Part shown: positions 40,898 through 50,032 of the stretch, one piece after another
How the letters are laid out: each line of letters begins with the position of its first letter
Numbering within the stretch: position 1 is the first letter of the stretch
Assembly: GCA_031411495.1 (NCBI GenBank)
Contig: JANOBD010000148.1
Location: 62,001-126,000 of the forward strand
Length of the DNA stretch: 64,000 nt
From: JANOBD01 sp031411495
Lineage (GTDB): Bacteria; Planctomycetota; Phycisphaerae; Tepidisphaerales; Tepidisphaeraceae
Direction of reading: 5' to 3'
Translations under genes and position numbers: made by a program
Notes under the pieces: generated by a model
Seen by the model: the letters and a program-made list of their open reading frames with translations, nothing else
What the model was told of the DNA's origin: nothing
Database searches by the model: none

Positions 40898-42754
40898 TCA
40901 TTCGGCCTTAACCATGACGGCCTTCTTCTCATAGACCTTCGGATCGAACTGATAGAGCCGATCGATCAGGTACGCCGGCGGCGGAGCCAGGACGGGGCTG
41001 GGGGGTACCTGCAAGTAAGTGAGGGCACGTTCGAGGAGGCGGCTCGCGCCTGGGGCGGCGACGATGCCGCCGTAGTGCGCCTTTTCGCGATCCGGATCAT
41101 GGATGACGAATGCGACGACGAGCCGCGGGTTTTCGTACGGCGCGCCGCCGACGAAGCTCGACGTGTAGTGGCTCGTGTCATACGCGCCGTTCACCGCGCG
41201 ATGGGCGGTTCCGGTCTTGCCGAAGAGGTTGTAGCGCTCGTTGCGAGCCTTCGTCGCCGTGCCTCGGAAGGGAACGTCGGCCAATACGCGCCGCACGCTC
41301 GCGGCCGTCTCGGGTTCGATCACCTTCGCGAACATTCGGTTCTGCATCGCTTCGGGAAGCGGATGGACCTGGTCTTCCGCGTCCACCGTGCCGCTCACGA
41401 GGTATGGCGTCACCAGTCGGCCACCGTTGGCGATCGTACTCATCGCCCGCGCCATCTGGATCGGCGTTACCATCAGCTCGTAACCCTGTGCGATCGAGTC
41501 GGTCGAGTGCTTGCTCCACTTCTCCAGCGGACGAACCAGGCCGTCATCTTCACCGGGCAGGTCGATCCCCGAGCGATTGCCAAAGCCGAATGAAGAGATG
41601 GCTCGGTACAACTCGCCGTTCCCGAGCTTCTCGCTGAGCTGGCACATGCCGATGTTGCTCGACTTCACCAGCACGTCCCAAAGCGCCAGCCGGTCGTACC
41701 CGTGCACATCGGTGATCTTGCGGCCATAGGGAGTCGTCCAGTGGGGACCGTGTACGTCGAAGTAGTCGGCCAGCGTCGCTTCCTTCTTGTCCAGCGCGCG
41801 GCTGACGATGTACGGCTTGATGGTCGAACCGGGCTCGTACGGCGAGACCAGGGCGCGGTTGGTCCGCTGATCAGGCGTCGAATCCTCGATGGCGCCGGGC
41901 GAAAACGTCGGATAATTCGCCAACGCGATCACCGCGCCAGTTAACGGATCGAGCACCACCGCTTCGCCGGCGGCGGCGTTGTACTGTTTACAGGTGGCTT
42001 CCAGTTCCTGTTCGACGATCGTCTGGATGTTCGCGTCGATGGTGAGGACAATGTGTTCGCCATGCGTGGCAGGGCGATAGTCGGCCTCGTCGGTACTGAT
42101 GGAGCGACGACGGGAGTCTTTGAGCGAGCGCTTCTCGCCGTCCACGCCGCTGAGCAGCTTGTTGCACTGCAGTTCGATGCCGTCAAGACCTTTGCCGTCG
42201 GAACCGACTGTGCCGAGCACGTGGGCGGCGAGCGAGCCCATGGGATAGACGCGGCGGTTGGCTGGCATCGCGCCGATGCCGCTGATGTCGAGCTTCTGGA
42301 TCTCGGCGAGGATGGTCGGGTCGACGTCGTGGGCGAGTTCGATATATCGCGCCGGATACTTCTCGCCGATCGTCTGCAGGAGTTCGAATCCCTCGCGGTC
42401 GATCAGCTTGCCGAGCTTGGCGAGATCGGTTTCGAGCTGAGTGACGCCGCCTTTCATCGACTGGTAGGTGTCGATGATTTCCTTCGTGTCGACGAAGACG
42501 GTCTGGACCTGAATCGAGCCGGCAAGGAGCTGGCCGGTGGAATCAAAGATGCTGCCTCGGCGTGCGGGGAGACGCTCGACGGCATGCTGCTGGCGCTGCG
42601 CGCGTTCCAGGATGGGTGCGCGGCCGACCGTCTGCAGCCAGTAAACCCGGCCCAGAAGCGTGATCAGGAGTGTGGCGACCCCGCCCAGGAAAAGGGCGGC
42701 GCGCGTCGTCGAGAACTTCTCCATCTCGGGGTTTATCGGACGAATCCCGCGCAT
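40898..42754 (-). CDS. ftsI: Peptidoglycan D,D-transpeptidase, FtsI/PBP2 type
   Basis: A 618-aa class B penicillin-binding protein. A membrane anchor at about residues 18-37 (AALFLGGVATLLITLLGRVY) precedes the dimerisation domain (RGSIFDSTGQLLA). The transpeptidase has S310-TIK, S365-SN and K513-TG. It crosslinks peptidoglycan in the periplasm. FtsI is slightly favoured over PBP2 because of GRVYWLQTVGR and the neighbouring FtsQ-like gene. ATG 42754 is used; ATG 42724 is possible. This is direct evidence for a peptidoglycan wall. Confidence 0.92.
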   Translation of the reverse strand: MRGIRPINPEMEKFSTTRAALFLGGVATLLITLLGRVYWLQTVGRAPILERAQRQQHAVERLPARRGSIFDSTGQLLAGSIQVQTVFVDTKEIIDTYQSMKGGVTQLETDLAKLGKLIDREGFELLQTIGEKYPARYIELAHDVDPTILAEIQKLDISGIGAMPANRRVYPMGSLAAHVLGTVGSDGKGLDGIELQCNKLLSGVDGEKRSLKDSRRRSISTDEADYRPATHGEHIVLTIDANIQTIVEQELEATCKQYNAAAGEAVVLDPLTGAVIALANYPTFSPGAIEDSTPDQRTNRALVSPYEPGSTIKPYIVSRALDKKEATLADYFDVHGPHWTTPYGRKITDVHGYDRLALWDVLVKSSNIGMCQLSEKLGNGELYRAISSFGFGNRSGIDLPGEDDGLVRPLEKWSKHSTDSIAQGYELMVTPIQMARAMSTIANGGRLVTPYLVSGTVDAEDQVHPLPEAMQNRMFAKVIEPETAASVRRVLADVPFRGTATKARNERYNLFGKTGTAHRAVNGAYDTSHYTSSFVGGAPYENPRLVVAFVIHDPDREKAHYGGIVAAPGASRLLERALTYLQVPPSPVLAPPPAYLIDRLYQFDPKVYEKKAVMVKAE

Positions 42755-42846
42755 TCCTAGAGCCGAAATCGTTTGGTTTTCAACACTCGATCCACACCTG
42801 ACTCCTTCTCACGGTTCGACGTGCGACGATCCGATAAAGGACGTGG

Positions 42847-43782
42847 ATGGCGAAGAAGGTCAAATCCGTCGAAATCACGAAACCGACCGGCCGACCGCGA
42901 TGGAAGTACTTCCTCCATGCCGCGGCGACGGTGCTGTTTCTCACCGCGCTCGCGTTGGGCGTGCGGATGAGCCGCGACTTCGCCGACCGAACGGTTCTTC
43001 GCCCGGCAACGCCCGCCAACATCACGCTCGTGAATCCGCCGGCGTGGATGAATGATGAGCTGCGGCAACGGATCATCCAGATCGCGACGCCGGTCACTGC
43101 CAAGTCCAGCCTCGACCACGACCAGGTCAAGGAGATCGCCGAGATCCTCGCGGCCGAGCCGTGGGTGAAGAAGGTGAACCGCGTCCGCCGGACGTTTGGC
43201 AAAGCGCCGGGCGATACGCTGGAAGTCGATTGCGATTTTCGCGCGCCGGTCGCGCTGGTCCAGGATGACGGCTGGTTCTGGATGGTCGATGCCGAGGGCG
43301 TGAAGTTGCCCGAGCGGTTTGCGAAAGAGGAACTGTCAAAGGTCGCCATCGGTCGCGGACTGGAAAAGATTCAGCTGCGTGTCGTGACCGGCGTACACAG
43401 CGCAGCGCCCCAGGCGGGTGAAAAGTGGACCGGCCGCGACCTCGAAGCGGGCATCGAACTTGCCAAACTCTTCTTCGACAAGCCCTACATGAACGACGTG
43501 GCCGCCATCGACGTCAGCAGTGTTGACCCGCTGCATCCCGATGTCGCAGGCGCGAAGAATGAGGTCGTGCTCCACACCCGATACAACACGCAGATCCGCT
43601 GGGGATCGCCGATCCGGCAGAACGGCTTCAGCGTCGAGGTTTCCTCGGCACAAAAACTCGCGACCCTGGAACGCCTCTGGCACGACTACCAGCGTCTCGA
43701 CGCCGGCAAGCCCTGGATCGAAATCCGCTACGACCGCGTCGTCTATCCGGAAGCAGAATCGTCGACGGCGAACTCGAACTGA
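42847..43782 (+). CDS. FtsQ/DivIB-like cell division membrane protein
   Basis: A 311-aa bitopic protein: a basic cytoplasmic tail, one membrane span at about residues 22-40 (AAATVLFLTALALGVRM), then a periplasmic part with a POTRA-like segment (DHDQVKEIAEILAAEPWVKKVNRVRRTF) and the FtsQ-like block GWFWMVDAEGVKLP. Similarity is structural rather than strong in sequence. Divergent position next to the FtsI-like gene (92 bp) supports a division or wall role. It ends before an inverted repeat that may act as terminator. Confidence 0.65.
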   Translation: MAKKVKSVEITKPTGRPRWKYFLHAAATVLFLTALALGVRMSRDFADRTVLRPATPANITLVNPPAWMNDELRQRIIQIATPVTAKSSLDHDQVKEIAEILAAEPWVKKVNRVRRTFGKAPGDTLEVDCDFRAPVALVQDDGWFWMVDAEGVKLPERFAKEELSKVAIGRGLEKIQLRVVTGVHSAAPQAGEKWTGRDLEAGIELAKLFFDKPYMNDVAAIDVSSVDPLHPDVAGAKNEVVLHTRYNTQIRWGSPIRQNGFSVEVSSAQKLATLERLWHDYQRLDAGKPWIEIRYDRVVYPEAESSTANSN

Positions 43783-43803
43783 TGAACTGAAACGAGAATA
43801 CCG

Positions 43804-43884
43804 GTCACCGATTTACACCGAATGTCACCGATGAAAAACAGCGGCACGTATTATCGGTGCCTATCGGTGTAATCGGTGACTTTT
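43804..43884. repeat. Inverted ACCGAT-type repeat, possible terminator
   Basis: GTCACCGATTTACACCGA (43804-43821) pairs with TCGGTGTAATCGGTGAC (43864-43880) with one bulged T, followed by TTTT (43881-43884). Extra partial units lie within the loop. It is placed as a terminator for the FtsQ-like gene on the plus strand and ahead of the convergent LptD-like gene. Confidence 0.6.
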
Positions 43885-43913
43885 CGCTTTCTGCGACTCA
43901 CGCTGGCGACTCA

Positions 43914-46900
43914 TCACCGCCGCCCGCCGTTGCCATCACTCACGCCCATCGCAAAGGGCAGATTCCTCGGCGTAACTGAAAACGAGATGCCGCCTTCGTC
44001 GTCGATGTGGTCGAAATAGACCGTGAAGGTGAAGATGAACTGCTCGAACCGGCGGATCAGCTGCATGTTCGTGCTCTGGCTCGTCTCCTGGTTGAAGTTG
44101 AACGTCTGGTTGAGTGAGAGCGAGTAGCGCTCGCTGATGTCGTAGTCGAAGCTGAAGGTGCCGATTGCGGAGTTCATTTCGCCGATGTAGCGGACCCCTA
44201 CGTAGTAGCGGGCGCGCGGGTCGCGCGAGACGGCCAGTCCGACGGCGGAGGTCGCCAGCTCGCCTTTGTCGGTATTCCACGAGATGTCACTGAGGACGGC
44301 CGTGGTGTCGGTCACGCGCCACCTGGCGTCCGCGTACGCGGTCGAACGCGGGATCGAGGCTTCAGGCATCGTGCTGTAGAAGAGGCCGCGGAAGCCGTCT
44401 GCGGTGACGAAGTTCGGCTGCACGTTGGGGTCGCTGATTTCGTCCGGCTCGTTGGCAAAGAGCGACACGCCGGTGTTGATGGTGAGGAAATCGACGCTGC
44501 GCTGGCGGCCCGGCGCGCCGCGCTTGGTCTGGAACCGCTGCCGGATGTTGAAGTTGGCTGCGAGAATATCCGAGACGCCGTCGACGCCCTCATCGTATTG
44601 AAACACTTCGGTGCGATCAGTTCCCTGCGCGCTGGCGAAGAGGTTGAGCTGAGGTTCGACAATGTGGCGAAGACGGTGGATGTCGAGCAGGTCGGACGAG
44701 ACACCGTCGTAGACCTTGTAGAACTGCGTCGAGGCGCGCAGGCCGACGCCGCCGAGCACGCGGTCGCGCCGGTCGCCGTCTGGCGAGTCGCTGTAGGCGG
44801 TGTAGCGGAGGACGCCGTAGGGGACGACGCGGTACTGGTCGTCGCCCATCGGATAATCGAGTTCCTGACGGAAGTCGCCGCGGAGGATGTAGTCGTCGGT
44901 CACTCCGGTGTAGGCGTAACTGGGGATTCCGACATCGGCGTCGTTCACGGTCGGCGTGCGGCCCCGGTTGACGAGCCCGAAACCGGTCCCGTCGGCTCGC
45001 CGTCCCAGCGGCTCGTAGGACTTGCTGAAGTGCAGCCCGGCGAGTGAGTTGTTGCTCAGGAACGTCATCCGGTCGTCGAAGACGCTGTCGCCGATGCGGT
45101 GATATTGAATCTCCGGCAACCGCTCGACGGTGACCGGATAGCGCGTATTGGGCCCGCCCCCGCCGGTCGTTTCCTGAAGCTGGTCGGCCACGGTGGCGGT
45201 CTTGCTCAGGTCGTAGCTCAGGAGCGCGGAGAACACTTCGCTGCCCTGCGAATGTTTGAGGTAAAGCGATGCATCCTGCTCTGTGCCGTTGCGGAACTCG
45301 TTGCGGAACCACTCTTCGAGGAACGATGCGTCGCTCGTGTAGCCGAGGCGCGCCTGCACCTGCCAGTTGTCGGAAAGGAACTGCTGGTGGTTCCACTTCA
45401 CGCGGCCGCGGAAGTCGCCGTCGTGCAGGATGCGAAGGCGCTGCTTGCCGAGCCGGTCGGCGCCGTCGTCGATCGTTCCATAGGCGGTGAAGTCGCCGAA
45501 GTAATTCCAGGGCTGCAGCGTCGACTCGTTGACGAACCCGCCGGTGTAGCTCGCGTCCAAGCCCAGTCCGGGGCCGCGCTCGCTGTAATAGTCCAGGCGA
45601 TAAGCCGCATCCAGCCCATCGGGAGGCTTCGTGCCCAGCGTCTGAAACAGACCCCACTGGCTCTCGATGCCGGCACCGAAGCCGGTGGAGTTGGTGAGGA
45701 CGGCGCTTCGCAGTGCCGATTGTCCGTCGTCCACCGATCCCCAAAGCCGCGGAAAGAAAAAGACCGGGACGTTGTAGAGCCGCGGCGTGACGTCGATGGC
45801 TTTGAATGTCGTCCGCGACGGCGCGTCCTTCGCGGTCGGCGATTCTTCGCGGACGATTACCTTCTTCGCCGACAGCTTAATTGCCGGCGTCGCGAAGGAA
45901 CTGGTCGACACCGACGCGTGGCTCGCGTCGTACTCGGTGGCGTTGAGCTTGCGCATCGCTTCGGCGCGGACGACCAGCGGCGCTGGCATTTTCGGGTCAT
46001 AGCTGTGCAGCAGTGCGTCGGTCAGCAGGGCGCGTTCGTTCCCGAAGTCGTAGATGGCGCGGTTGGCTTTGAGCACCTGCTCGGGCTTGGTCTTCTGGGC
46101 CGGGATTATGTCGATCTGCACGTCGTTCTCGAGATAGACCGAGTCGATATCTCGATTGGTGTCGACGCTGCGGAGCTTGTCGCCCTCGAAAAGTTCCTTG
46201 ATGTTTTTCCACCGCGTGAAGACGACGACATTGTCGGCCTGCAGTTCGGTGCGGCTCCCGTCCTCTTTCGTTTCGAACATGCCCACCTTGCCGCTGAGAA
46301 CCATGGCGATGTTTCCGTCGTCGGACGTTTCCATCCGGGCGCGGTCGTAGCGGAAATTGACCGTGGACTTGATCCGGATCGGCCGGGTGGTCGGCTGCGT
46401 GGCAGGCTGGGAAGTCGCAGCGCCGGAATCACGAGTGAGGGTGCCCGCGCGATCGGCAGATGGATCGGGTTGTGAGGCCGGCGTGGTGGGTGCCTGCGTG
46501 TTCGGCAGCCCGGGTACGCTTTCGCCGGGATTCTGGCTCGCGCGGCGACGGAGCTGCGTGGCCGCGAGGTAGTGGACGTCCGTCTCCTTGCTCACGGGCG
46601 AGAGGTTGACGACTTCGAGCTTCACATCGGGCTTCACGTCGCTGGTGACGAGCAGTTCCGGGGCTTCGCGGGTGATGTCCCCGCGGACGAGCTTCGCGTT
46701 GCCGAGCAGGGCGATCTGGACGGAGTAGTTGCCTTTCGCGTCCGCCGGCGCGAGCCAGACGACGGCGCGGTCGGCAGTCATGACGGTGTCGTCGGTGCTG
46801 ATCTGGACGTTCTTCTCGATCATGACCGTCCGCACGCCGTCCTGCGTCCAGGCGCTCGCGTCGTCGCCGACGATCTTGATGCGGTCGCTCACCTGCGGAT

Positions 46901-47030
46901 TGTCGGCCTGCCGGGCGAATGCGGTGCCGGACAGCGCGCCCAGCGCGACGGCGCCGACGACAGCGGGCGCGGTGAGGGAATGGGCGCCTCGAATCAGGCT
47001 GGCAAGGGCGGCACGGACGAGAACGGGCAT
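43914..47030 (-). CDS. LptD-like LPS assembly outer-membrane protein
   Basis: A 1038-aa exported protein. The signal peptide ends near GALSGTAFARQ. An OstA/LptA-like beta-jelly-roll follows (RIKIVGDDASAWTQDG, TADRAVVWL), then a Pro/Thr/Ser-rich linker at about 155-210, a second OstA-like segment (TELQADNVVVFTRW, NRAIYDFGNERALLTDALL), and a long C-terminal beta-barrel of alternating aromatic strands (about 430-1038) with VDFLTINTGVSLFAN and YSLSLNQTFNF. LptD inserts LPS into the outer leaflet. The linker is unusual. ATG 47030 is chosen because it starts the signal peptide. Confidence 0.82.
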   Translation of the reverse strand: MPVLVRAALASLIRGAHSLTAPAVVGAVALGALSGTAFARQADNPQVSDRIKIVGDDASAWTQDGVRTVMIEKNVQISTDDTVMTADRAVVWLAPADAKGNYSVQIALLGNAKLVRGDITREAPELLVTSDVKPDVKLEVVNLSPVSKETDVHYLAATQLRRRASQNPGESVPGLPNTQAPTTPASQPDPSADRAGTLTRDSGAATSQPATQPTTRPIRIKSTVNFRYDRARMETSDDGNIAMVLSGKVGMFETKEDGSRTELQADNVVVFTRWKNIKELFEGDKLRSVDTNRDIDSVYLENDVQIDIIPAQKTKPEQVLKANRAIYDFGNERALLTDALLHSYDPKMPAPLVVRAEAMRKLNATEYDASHASVSTSSFATPAIKLSAKKVIVREESPTAKDAPSRTTFKAIDVTPRLYNVPVFFFPRLWGSVDDGQSALRSAVLTNSTGFGAGIESQWGLFQTLGTKPPDGLDAAYRLDYYSERGPGLGLDASYTGGFVNESTLQPWNYFGDFTAYGTIDDGADRLGKQRLRILHDGDFRGRVKWNHQQFLSDNWQVQARLGYTSDASFLEEWFRNEFRNGTEQDASLYLKHSQGSEVFSALLSYDLSKTATVADQLQETTGGGGPNTRYPVTVERLPEIQYHRIGDSVFDDRMTFLSNNSLAGLHFSKSYEPLGRRADGTGFGLVNRGRTPTVNDADVGIPSYAYTGVTDDYILRGDFRQELDYPMGDDQYRVVPYGVLRYTAYSDSPDGDRRDRVLGGVGLRASTQFYKVYDGVSSDLLDIHRLRHIVEPQLNLFASAQGTDRTEVFQYDEGVDGVSDILAANFNIRQRFQTKRGAPGRQRSVDFLTINTGVSLFANEPDEISDPNVQPNFVTADGFRGLFYSTMPEASIPRSTAYADARWRVTDTTAVLSDISWNTDKGELATSAVGLAVSRDPRARYYVGVRYIGEMNSAIGTFSFDYDISERYSLSLNQTFNFNQETSQSTNMQLIRRFEQFIFTFTVYFDHIDDEGGISFSVTPRNLPFAMGVSDGNGGRR

Positions 47031-47618
47031 CCTGCCCGGTTTTCGTGAGCGAGATCGGACACGCGACAAGTGGGACTCCTTCCCAAACGCCGCAACTGCT
47101 GCGGCGGATGTGGCGAAGGTTTCCCTTCGCGTTTCAGCAAAGGGTTCCCTTCGCCGGGCTGGGAAGATATTTGCCGGTGCCGATAACGTCAAAACTGCAC
47201 GTGGCTTGTGTCGAGATTCGAAAACGGTTTGCGCCGGCCCCGCCACAGAACACGGGTCGGGACCGGTGAGCGACGGGTCGTACTTGAAAACCGTCTCAAA
47301 CCCTCTCATTTCCGCTCGCTCGGATTCCCACAACGGCGTTTTCGGCGTCGAAACGGGGATTGCGGGTGAGAGGCACACTCTCATTCTCCGGCCGGATGAG
47401 AGCCTGACCGAATGGAGCGATGGGATTATTTGATTGCCGTACCGCAAGAACCATTTCCGCTCGCTCACGTTCCGCCGGCGCGCACCTCGGGCGCCCGAGG
47501 CGGCAAGCCGAGAGTGCCTTAACCGGCGTGTGAGGTCATCGTCGAGGGCAAAAACCTGGCTCTGTACACGAGTGCACTTGTCCGGGTCGTACGAAACCAT
47601 TAGCTGGTGGGTCTTGGA
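47031..47618. other. Space upstream of the LptD-like gene, no secure gene
   Basis: The minus-strand frame of the LptD-like gene stays open to 47600, but the added 190 residues lack any domain and come before a clear signal peptide, so they are not accepted. Short hairpins occur near 47113-47156 (GCGAAGG/CCTTCGC and AAGGG/CCCTT). No promoter of good quality was found. Confidence 0.5.
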
Positions 47619-48353
47619 CTACTTGTATGGCGTTGAGGGATCGGTGCCGGGCGTGGGAATCTCGCGCAGGACCCGGTCGATGATCTCGCGCGGGCAGCCG
47701 ATGTCGCCGACGACGATCTCGCCGGTGTATTGCTTCGACAGCGGATTGGCGAAGCCGAGTTTCTCGGCGACGAAGGTGACGGTGAGGTCGGCCACGACGA
47801 CTTGTGCCTGATCCGACCACCCATGCTCAATTGCGCCCACCGGATTGCCGGTGTCGCAATCCAAACCGCTGGGGATATCGATCGCCACGACACGCTTGCC
47901 GAAAATATTCATCTCGTTCATGTATTGATTTATCGAGTCGCGAGGCGGCGTGGTGAGGCCCGTGCCAAAGACGGCATCAACCGTGATCCACGGCTCAAAA
48001 AGGTCGCCGTGAATAGAGTCCGAGACCGGAATCTCCATCTTAGCGGCGATGTCTGCGTTAAACTTTGCGTCAGCCGAGAGAGGTTTGCTCGGCCAGACAC
48101 GGTAGATCATGACTTTGCCACCGCGATTGTGTAGGTGCCTCGCGATCGCATATCCATCGCCGCCGTTATTGCCGTTGCCGCAGACGATGGCGATCTCTTT
48201 CCCGTCCGGTGATCCGTATCGGTGCACGATCGTCTCGACTGCCGACCGCGCCGCGTTTTCCATCAGCACAATTCCGGGGATGCCGTACTCTTCGATCGCG
48301 ATGCGATCGACGGCGCGGACTTGTTCGCGGGAGAGGCGAATCATGGAAGGCAT
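47619..48353 (-). CDS. nnrE: NAD(P)H-hydrate epimerase (YjeF N-terminal domain protein)
   Basis: A 244-aa enzyme that interconverts R and S forms of hydrated NAD(P)H during nucleotide repair. It contains REQVRAVDRIAIEEYGIPGIVLMENA, IVCGNGNNGGDGYAIARHL, DAVFGTGL and VVAIDIPSGLDCDTG. Only the epimerase half is present; the dehydratase (NnrD) domain fused in many bacteria must be elsewhere. ATG 48353 or ATG 48344 may be used. It lies directly beside the RAYT element. Confidence 0.93.
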   Translation of the reverse strand: MPSMIRLSREQVRAVDRIAIEEYGIPGIVLMENAARSAVETIVHRYGSPDGKEIAIVCGNGNNGGDGYAIARHLHNRGGKVMIYRVWPSKPLSADAKFNADIAAKMEIPVSDSIHGDLFEPWITVDAVFGTGLTTPPRDSINQYMNEMNIFGKRVVAIDIPSGLDCDTGNPVGAIEHGWSDQAQVVVADLTVTFVAEKLGFANPLSKQYTGEIVVGDIGCPREIIDRVLREIPTPGTDPSTPYK

Positions 48354-48363
48354 TGTTCACTGA

Positions 48364-48398
48364 CGGGTGCCCCGGGGCAACGTACTCGTTGACCCGCG
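48364..48398. repeat. Left REP copy of the RAYT element
   Basis: A 35-nt sequence starting CGGGTGCCCCGGGGCA and ending GTTGACCCGCG, containing the perfect 12-nt palindrome TGCCCCGGGGCA. Its reverse complement matches the copy at 48988-49022 at 33 of 35 positions. Confidence 0.8.
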
Positions 48399-48425
48399 CC
48401 CTAATCGATCTGATAATTTCTACAT

Positions 48426-48977
48426 ATGGGGCCTCGTCGTTTCCAGCGACATAACGTTGAAGGTGCGGCTCGTTTCCTTACTTTTTCATGTGAGAAGCGA
48501 TTACCGTTCTTTTCGAATGCACGAATCGCAGAAATGTTTGTCGAGCGACTCGACCAGGTCAGTCTTCGTCATCACGTGCATATACTCGCATGGGTGGTGA
48601 TGCCCGAGCATGTTCACTTGATCGCGTTTCCTGAAGAACCGGTGATCGGGAACTTTTTGGTAGATTTGAAGTCGCCGTTCTCTCAAAAAGTCATCAGCCG
48701 ATGGCGAGAACTCAATGCGATGGTACTAGAGAGAATCGATCACGCGGACGGTCCGCGATTCTGGCAGGCAGGAGGGGGGTATGACCGCGTCGTCATGGGA
48801 GACGAGTTGTTGGAAAAGATCCGATACACGCACCGCAACCCGATCACGCGTGGACTCGCCGCAAGCTCAATCGATTACCCGTTTTCGTCGGCCCGCGCGT
48901 ATGAGAATCTGCCAACCAAGGGACCGACCATCGCACTCGATCTGCTACCCAGATTCGATCACGATGGGTTGACCTAG
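48426..48977 (+). CDS. REP-associated tyrosine transposase (RAYT, TnpA-REP)
   Basis: A 183-aa Y1-type (HUH) nuclease. It has the opening phrase FLTFSCEKRLPFF, the metal-binding HUH motif VVMPEHVHLI and the catalytic tyrosine region KIRYTHRNPITRGLA, where RYTHRNP carries the Tyr. Such single-copy proteins cut and rejoin REP palindromes in single-stranded DNA. Near-perfect inverted REP copies flank it (48364-48398 and 48988-49022), supporting an intact unit. The frame is open further upstream, but ATG 48426 gives a normal length. It lies between housekeeping genes. Confidence 0.88.
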   Translation: MGPRRFQRHNVEGAARFLTFSCEKRLPFFSNARIAEMFVERLDQVSLRHHVHILAWVVMPEHVHLIAFPEEPVIGNFLVDLKSPFSQKVISRWRELNAMVLERIDHADGPRFWQAGGGYDRVVMGDELLEKIRYTHRNPITRGLAASSIDYPFSSARAYENLPTKGPTIALDLLPRFDHDGLT

Positions 48978-48987
48978 TCAGCGTGAT

Positions 48988-49022
48988 CGCGGGTCAATGA
49001 GTACATTGCCCCGGGGCACCCG
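48988..49022. repeat. Right REP copy of the RAYT element
   Basis: A 35-nt inverted copy of the left REP with two mismatches (CGCGGGTCAATGAGTACATT start), containing the same TGCCCCGGGGCA palindrome. It ends 48 bp before the surE start, so the surE upstream region has been altered by the element. Confidence 0.8.
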
Positions 49023-49070
49023 TGCATTGGCTTCGATTGAAAATCGCTCCCACTCCCCCATGATGGCGGA

Positions 49071-49829
49071 ATGCTCATCCTCCTCACCAACGACGACGGC
49101 ATTCGCGCTCCCGGCCTTGCGGCCGCTCTGAAAGTCCTCCGCCAGCTCGGCGACGTCCACGTCGTCGCGCCCGAGACGGTCCAATCCGCCACCGGCCACG
49201 GCATCACCATTCACGGGCCGCTCATGACGCAGGAAGTTCGCGTGGATGAGGAAACCGTCGGCATCGCCGTCGAAGGCCGGCCTGCCGACTGCGTGAAGCT
49301 CGCCGTGAACGCGCTGCTGCCGCGCAAGCCGGACCTGGTCGTCTCGGGCATCAATTCCGGGGCGAACGTCGGCATCAACGTGATCTACTCCGGCACCGTG
49401 GCGGCCGCCATCGAAGGCGCGTTTCTCGGGCTGCCGTCGATCGCGCTGTCGCTCTACATGGACGGGCAGATGCCCGACTACGCGCACGCTGCCGACATCT
49501 GTTTGAAGACGATTCAGGATCTGCTCAAGGTGGGAATCGCGCCGGGACAGGTGATGAGCGTCAACCTGCCCGCGCTGCGCCCGCCGCAGCAGCCGCGCGG
49601 GACCAAGATCGTCCGCCAGTGCACCCGGCCGTGGGACGACCTGTACGAAAAGCGCCTCACGCCGTACGGAAAACCGTACTTCTGGAACACGGCGAAGTTC
49701 GTGCTGAAGACGACGGAGGAAGACAGCGACGTGGCGGCCGTGCGAGACGGCTACGTGTCGATCACGCCGCTGAAGTTCGACCTGACGTGTTACGACACGC
49801 TGCGGAAGCTGGAAGATCGGATGAAGTGA
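49071..49829 (+). CDS. surE: 5'/3'-nucleotidase SurE
   Basis: A 252-aa metal-dependent nucleoside monophosphatase. MLILLTNDDGIRAPG has the metal ligands Asp8 and Asp9. It is followed by VVAPETVQSATGHGIT, VVSGINSGANVGINVIYSGTVAAAIEGAFLG (quoted in part; the Asn here is the other ligand), and a C-terminal swapped tail GYVSITPLKFDLTCYD. It also may cut exopolyphosphate in some species. The start ATG 49071 is at the expected position. It is the first gene after the RAYT element. Confidence 0.95.
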   Translation: MLILLTNDDGIRAPGLAAALKVLRQLGDVHVVAPETVQSATGHGITIHGPLMTQEVRVDEETVGIAVEGRPADCVKLAVNALLPRKPDLVVSGINSGANVGINVIYSGTVAAAIEGAFLGLPSIALSLYMDGQMPDYAHAADICLKTIQDLLKVGIAPGQVMSVNLPALRPPQQPRGTKIVRQCTRPWDDLYEKRLTPYGKPYFWNTAKFVLKTTEEDSDVAAVRDGYVSITPLKFDLTCYDTLRKLEDRMK

Positions 49830-50032
49830 TGACAGCTGATCTGAATGCGACAGTATGTCATCCAGAGGAGGTTTGCCGACGAAGGATCTGGTTGCAGCGT
49901 CACAACGCCCGGGCCGAACCGAAGCAGCGTGCCGTGGCCAATCGATTCGTCGTCGGTGAAACTCCTCGGAATGTCAGTTTCTGCAAACTCAGAGCGGCAC
50001 GCAAATACGGTCGTATTCACGTAGCGAATGGA

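Noticed and set aside
47031..47600. 190-residue N-terminal extension of the LptD-like protein
   Set aside because: A normal signal peptide begins at 47030, and the extra residues have no domain or suitable start site.
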